Of a DNA stretch of 9,714 bases, positions 6,127 to 9,714 are shown piece after piece (the first letter of the stretch is position 1; every line of letters begins with the position of its first letter). Position numbers and translations under genes: made by a program. Below the pieces are notes generated by a model, which saw only the letters and a list, made by a program, of their open reading frames with translations, made no database searches and was not told the DNA's origin. The DNA lies in NCBI GenBank assembly GCA_027293795.1, contig JAPYLE010000148.1, positions 1 through 9,714 on the forward strand. Reading direction: 5' to 3'. Source of the stretch: Rickettsia endosymbiont of Ixodes persulcatus (lineage in GTDB: Bacteria; Pseudomonadota; Alphaproteobacteria; Rickettsiales; Rickettsiaceae).

Positions 6127-7155
6127 ATGACTAATATATTATCACTTGGAAAAAGTGAAAATGATCAAGAATTGCCAATAAGGCCGTCATATTTGCAAGA
6201 ATTTGTCGGTCAGCAGCAAATTAAAGAAAATCTCTCGGTATTTATTAAAGCTGCAAAATCTCGAAATGAACATCTTGACCATACTTTATTTTATGGTCCA
6301 CCTGGGCTTGGTAAGACTACGCTTGCTAAGATTATCTCTAACGAAATCGGCGGTAATTTCAAATCTACTTCCGGTCCTGCTATACTTAAAGCAGCCGATC
6401 TTGCTGCTATTCTCACCAATCTTGAAAAGAATGACGTATTATTTATCGATGAAATCCACCGCTTAAATACTTCCGTTGAAGAGGTTTTATATCCTGCTAT
6501 GGAAGATTTTGAGCTTGATATAATTATCGGTGAAGGACCTGCCGCAAGATCGGTGAAAATAAATTTGCCGCAATTTACTTTAATAGGAGCGACCACTAGG
6601 CTTGGACTGCTTAGTAATCCTTTGCGTGATAGGTTCGGCATTCCTATGAGGCTTAATTTTTATAATAATGAGGAGCTTAAGAAAGTTTTAAATAGAGCGA
6701 GTAAATTACTCAATATTGATTTAACAGAATCCGGTTCTGAGGAAATAGCTAAAAGAAGTAGAGGAACGCCAAGAATTGCATTAAGATTGCTTCGTCGTAT
6801 AAGAGATTTTGCAGCAGTTGACGGTAAACCGGTGGTAGATAAAGAAATAGCTGGTTTTGGTTTAAATCGCTTGGAAGTTGATCATATAGGGCTTGATAGC
6901 AACGATTATCGTTATTTAAAATTCATAGCGGCTAATTATAAGGGCGGTCCCGTTGGAATTGAAACGATCGCAGCCGCCTTGTCTGAACAGCGCGACGCAC
7001 TTGAAGAAACCATAGAGCCTTATCTTATACAAATAGGTTTACTGCAAAGAACGCCTAGAGGTAGGGTAATCACGATTGCCGCTTTTGAACATTTAAAAAT
7101 GCCGGTGCCGAGTCAATCACATCATCAATTTAATATTTTTAACGATAATGAGTAA
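6127..7155 (+). CDS. ruvB: Holliday junction branch migration ATPase RuvB
   Basis: RuvB is the AAA+ hexameric motor that pulls DNA through the RuvA-bound junction. The 342-residue product from ATG 6127 matches the family length and the Rickettsia N-terminus MTNIL. Features are Walker A GPPGLGKT (57-64), Walker B DVLFIDEIHR (103-112), sensor 1 TLIGATTR (151-158) and the arginine-finger segment PLRDRFG (around Arg169). Sensor 2 GTPRIA (213-218) precedes the C-terminal winged helix with GPVGIETIAAALSE. The frame stays open upstream to a TTG at 6013 and includes an ATG at 6064, but that stretch is repeat-derived and not family-like. No strong Shine-Dalgarno is present at any candidate start. Its last codons overlap the next gene by 8 bases, indicating translational coupling. 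Confidence 0.97.
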   Translation: MTNILSLGKSENDQELPIRPSYLQEFVGQQQIKENLSVFIKAAKSRNEHLDHTLFYGPPGLGKTTLAKIISNEIGGNFKSTSGPAILKAADLAAILTNLEKNDVLFIDEIHRLNTSVEEVLYPAMEDFELDIIIGEGPAARSVKINLPQFTLIGATTRLGLLSNPLRDRFGIPMRLNFYNNEELKKVLNRASKLLNIDLTESGSEEIAKRSRGTPRIALRLLRRIRDFAAVDGKPVVDKEIAGFGLNRLEVDHIGLDSNDYRYLKFIAANYKGGPVGIETIAAALSEQRDALEETIEPYLIQIGLLQRTPRGRVITIAAFEHLKMPVPSQSHHQFNIFNDNE

Positions 7156-8917
7156 TAATAATTTAAATGATAGTTACACAGCCGTTTACGTTATAAAAAG
7201 GCTGATAAAAGAGCATGTTAAACCTTATGCAGGTAAAATATATTTTGCAATATTTTGTATGGCTATTGCAGCAATTTGTACGGCTGTTATCGTTCATGCA
7301 GTCCAACCTATTATTGATAAGATTTTTTTAACGCATGATAGGAAAATGCTTGTAATAATGCCGATAGTGCTGACGGTTACTTTTTTTATAAAAGGGATTT
7401 CAGAATATTATCAGAATTATCTAATAAAATTTGTAGGGCAGAGGGTATTAAACGATGTGCAGATGAAAATGTATGAGCATTTATTATTTGCTGATATTTC
7501 TTTTATTCAACACCAATCTTCAGGGCGTCTTATATCTCGTTTTACTAATGATATTTCTTTGATGCGTGGGGCTGTTTCTAATTTGCTTGTCGGGTGTGCT
7601 AAACATTTCCTAACGGTAGTATTTTTGATAGGGATGATGTTTAAGTTAGAACCGATATTATCTTGCGTAGTTTTTCTTGTTTTTCCGCTTGCTGTTTATC
7701 CTGTACAAAAAATGGGAAGAAAGATACGTAAAATATCATCGCAATCCCAAGAGGAGCTAGGATATTATACTTCTAGGCTCGATGAAACATTCCAGTCAAT
7801 TAAGATTATAAAATCTTTTGTCGGTGAAAAAATAGAAAGTAATAGAGCGTCATTGATTGTTAATAATATTTTAGAGTTTTATAAGAAAACTTCTAAGTTA
7901 GATGCGATGGTTTCTCCGATTATGGAGGGGTTAAGCGGTCTTGCAGTTGGGGGGATGGTATGGTACGGAGGTAATTTAGTCCTTGAGGGGAAAAGTACGC
8001 CCGGTGCTCTTTTTGCTTTTTTGGCTTCTTTTGCAGCGGCTTATAGACCGTTTAAAAGCTTAGTATCGTTAAATGTCAATTTGCAGGAAGGAATTGCAGC
8101 TGCTAAAAGAGTATTTAATATTTTAGATAGCGAGCCTCTTATTAAAGATCGTGAAGATGCTAAAGAAGTAGATTTATATAATCCACAAATTACTTTTGAA
8201 AAATTAGCTTTAAGTTTTGAGAGTAAAATAGCTATAAAATATATAGATTTAAAGCTAGAACCTCATAAAATGATTGCGTTTGTCGGGCGTTCAGGTAGCG
8301 GTAAAACTTCGCTTAGTAATTTATTAGTGCGTTTCCATGATCCAAATGAGGGAAGAATTTTAATTAATAATCATGATATTAAAGATATTAAGCTTACTTC
8401 GCTTAGAGGTCAGATTTCCTTAGTTACTCAAGATACTCATTTATTTGATACAACAGTTGCCGAAAATATAGCATATGCTCAAGCTGATACTACAAGAGAA
8501 GAAATAATTAGAGCAGCAAAATATGCCGATGCTCATGAGTTTATTATGCATCTGCCAAACGGTTACGATACTATGATAGGAGTGCAGGGGATGACTCTTT
8601 CAGGCGGTCAGCGTCAGCGTTTATCGATTGCTAGAGCTTTCCTAAAAGATGCACTTATTTTAATTTGGGATGAAGCAACGAGTAGCTTAGATCAAGCTTC
8701 CGAACAGAAAATTCTAGAATCTTTAAAGAAATTACGCCAAGGAAAAACCACTTTAATTATTACGCATCGTTTAAGCAGTATTACCGATCTTGATAATATT
8801 ATTGTCATGAAAAACGGTGAGATTTGTGAGCAGGGTACTCACACACAATTACTTAAGAATAAGGATGAGTATTATAGGTTATATAATAAAGAATTAAGAG
8901 AAATAGTTGATTTATAA
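7148..8917 (+). CDS. msbA: MsbA-type ABC exporter, fused permease and ATPase
   Basis: The 589-residue protein is a half-transporter that should dimerise in the inner membrane. The N-terminal ABC transmembrane domain (about 30-310) has the expected six hydrophobic helices and a QSSGRLISRFTNDI coupling region. The C-terminal nucleotide-binding domain is complete: Walker A GRSGSGKT (380-387), Q-loop Gln428, signature LSGGQRQR (484-491), Walker B LILIWDEA (503-510, with catalytic Glu509) and switch His540. Walker B has Trp before the Asp-Glu where Leu is usual, which should be tolerated. The start overlaps the ruvB end (aATGAGTAA), so translation is probably coupled. Family knowledge suggests lipid A or lipid flipping (MsbA-like) or multidrug export; sequence alone does not fix the substrate. 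The name msbA is therefore the less certain part of this call. Confidence 0.9.
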   Translation: MSNNNLNDSYTAVYVIKRLIKEHVKPYAGKIYFAIFCMAIAAICTAVIVHAVQPIIDKIFLTHDRKMLVIMPIVLTVTFFIKGISEYYQNYLIKFVGQRVLNDVQMKMYEHLLFADISFIQHQSSGRLISRFTNDISLMRGAVSNLLVGCAKHFLTVVFLIGMMFKLEPILSCVVFLVFPLAVYPVQKMGRKIRKISSQSQEELGYYTSRLDETFQSIKIIKSFVGEKIESNRASLIVNNILEFYKKTSKLDAMVSPIMEGLSGLAVGGMVWYGGNLVLEGKSTPGALFAFLASFAAAYRPFKSLVSLNVNLQEGIAAAKRVFNILDSEPLIKDREDAKEVDLYNPQITFEKLALSFESKIAIKYIDLKLEPHKMIAFVGRSGSGKTSLSNLLVRFHDPNEGRILINNHDIKDIKLTSLRGQISLVTQDTHLFDTTVAENIAYAQADTTREEIIRAAKYADAHEFIMHLPNGYDTMIGVQGMTLSGGQRQRLSIARAFLKDALILIWDEATSSLDQASEQKILESLKKLRQGKTTLIITHRLSSITDLDNIIVMKNGEICEQGTHTQLLKNKDEYYRLYNKELREIVDL

Positions 8918-8960
8918 AGTAAATAGTTTATACCTCTTAATTTTTATTAAATAATTCTTC

Positions 8961-9070
8961 ATGTCATTCTTGGCTAAAAGCGGGAATCCAGTAATTGATA
9001 AATACAAATAATTAAAATTATGAAGATTATTTTACTTTTTTCTGGATTCCCGCTTACACGGGAATGACAT
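8961..9070. repeat. Full-length Rickettsia palindromic element
   Basis: Outer arms atgtcatt (8961-8968) and aatgacat (9063-9070) are inverted, and inner arms gcgggaatccag (8980-8991) and ctggattcccgc (9042-9053) are a perfect 12-base inverted pair. An AT-rich loop of 50 bases separates the inner arms. This gives a cruciform-like 110-base element starting 43 bases after the exporter stop. It might end transcription of the ruvB-exporter unit, but there is no proper U-tract. Confidence 0.88.
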
Positions 9071-9082
9071 AGGAGTCATGCA

Positions 9083-9111
9083 ATGACACTCCGCCTACGC
9101 GGAAATAGCAT
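9083..9111. repeat. Degenerate second RPE palindrome before ampG
   Basis: atgacactccgcctacgcgg followed by aaatagcat resembles a mutated atgacattcccgc...gcgggaatgacat unit; the core tccgc-ctac-gcgga (9090-9103) still pairs perfectly. It follows the long element in the same order seen at 6027-6107. Its ATG at 9083 is in frame with ampG. Confidence 0.6.
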
Positions 9112-9117
9112 CAAAAC

Positions 9118-9122
9118 AAGGA
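9118..9122 (+). promoter_or_regulatory. Shine-Dalgarno for the ampG remnant
   Basis: AAGGA lies eight bases before ATG 9131, supporting that start over the repeat-derived ATG at 9083. Confidence 0.65.
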
Positions 9123-9130
9123 ATAATACA

Positions 9131-9600
9131 ATGCTCATTACCAAGATTTTTAAAGATTATCGATTATTTGAAATATTTATTTTAGGGATAGTTAGCGGTA
9201 TGCCGCTGGTTATAATTTTTTCTACTCTTTCGGTGTGGTTAAAAGAATCCGTTATAGATATCACTGTTATTACTACTTTTTTGGTTGCAAGGTTATCATA
9301 TTCATTAAAAGTATTTTGGTCACCATTAGTCAATAATTTTAAAATACCTTTTTAAGTAGGTGGGGGCATCGAAAAAGTTGGCTTATATTATGTAGCTCTT
9401 TAATGACTTTAGTGCTAATTGTCATGAGCAAAGAAAACCCTGAAATTTCTTTAACCTCTTTATATTTTTTAACTATAGTATTAGGCTTTTTATCTAGTAC
9501 TTTCGATATTGCCGTTGATGCGTTGCGTATAGATAAGTTTGATCAGGAAACGCAGTGCATAGCCGGTGTGTGCAATCATACGCATCAAGTTAAGCCATAA
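9131..9600 (+). pseudogene. ampG: AmpG-type MFS muropeptide permease, frameshifted and truncated
   Basis: AmpG imports anhydro-muropeptides for cell-wall recycling. ATG 9131 begins MLITKIFKDYRLFEIFILG, followed by a first membrane segment with GIVSGMPLVIIFSTLSVWLK. The frame stops at TAA 9353-9355. Reading continues one frame over as FLSRWGHRKSWLILCSSLM and on to FDIAVDALRIDKFDQETQ. The lesion is a one-base loss in the T-run 9349-9353. After ETQ the family sequence is lost (CIAGVCNHTHQVKP, stop at 9598-9600), which suggests a deletion or rearrangement. A 40-codon open frame from 9594 to the window edge (including FKENFPQSIINFLRNCF) could be a later part of the same gene, but that match is weak. 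A full AmpG has about 400 residues or more. Rickettsia genomes commonly carry several ampG copies, so loss of one may be tolerated. Confidence 0.85.
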
Positions 9601-9714
9601 TTGTTAATAATTTTAGTGTATTTAAGGAAGATAATCTGGTTTTACGATATTTATCTTTCAAAGAAAATTTTCCCCAATCTATAATTAATTTCTTAAGGAA
9701 CTGCTTTAAATCAT

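Noticed and set aside
8913..8950. Terminator after the exporter gene
   Set aside because: Only weak AT-only pairings (tataaa/tttata and ttaat/attaa) are present, which are expected by chance in this composition.
294..9111. CRISPR array
   Set aside because: The repeats are scattered, palindromic and variable, without regular spacers or cas genes.
611..9600. All frameshifts being sequencing errors
   Set aside because: Several lie in homopolymers, so single cases could be errors. However, proS, ruvA, ruvB and the exporter are intact over more than 4.7 kb, and the broken genes also carry nonsense codons, altered conserved residues and missing segments.

Overview
The window looks like a chromosomal segment of a Rickettsia (obligate intracellular alphaproteobacterium). 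The evidence is the strongly AT-rich sequence, the short ProRS, the Rickettsia-type RuvA, RuvB and AmpG protein sequences, long stretches of decayed coding sequence, and many copies of the palindromic repeats known as Rickettsia palindromic elements (RPEs; typical core attcccgc...gcgggaat flanked by atgtc/gacat). No species call is made.

Layout, all on the + strand. 1-154: no recognisable gene. About 158-621: broken remnant of a heme-copper (cbb3-like) oxidase subunit I protein, interrupted by a nested RPE. 611-1187: folE (GTP cyclohydrolase I), frameshifted. 1198-1227: a short perfect palindrome. 1270-2595: intact proS whose last ~19 codons are repeat-derived. 2603-2620: an 18-bp perfect palindrome just before a Fic-family gene (2628-3584) that is dead by two frameshifts and a nonsense codon. 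3614-3739: a long RPE. 3769-3984: a small two-helix membrane protein with its own strong Shine-Dalgarno. 3990-4601: intact ruvA. 4648-5942: a frameshifted gene with RI-like leucine-rich repeats and a C-terminal F-box-like segment, lying between ruvA and ruvB. 6027-6107: a double palindrome. 6127-7155: intact ruvB. 7148-8917: an intact MsbA-type ABC exporter overlapping ruvB. 8961-9111: a long RPE plus a degenerate second palindrome. 9131-9600: a broken ampG-like MFS transporter running to the window edge.

The pattern is a few essential genes kept intact (proS, ruvA, ruvB, the exporter) between accessory genes in decay (oxidase-like, folE, fic, LRR/F-box-like, ampG). RuvA and RuvB form the Holliday-junction branch-migration motor. 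The exporter is probably co-translated with ruvB. RPEs sit at nearly every gene boundary. In one case (proS) the repeat has become part of the protein, and in three others it extends the open frame upstream of the likely true start.

The most interesting item is the decayed LRR protein whose C-terminus matches the F-box pattern. That arrangement suggests a former host-directed, eukaryote-like effector. This is inference and the gene is broken here.
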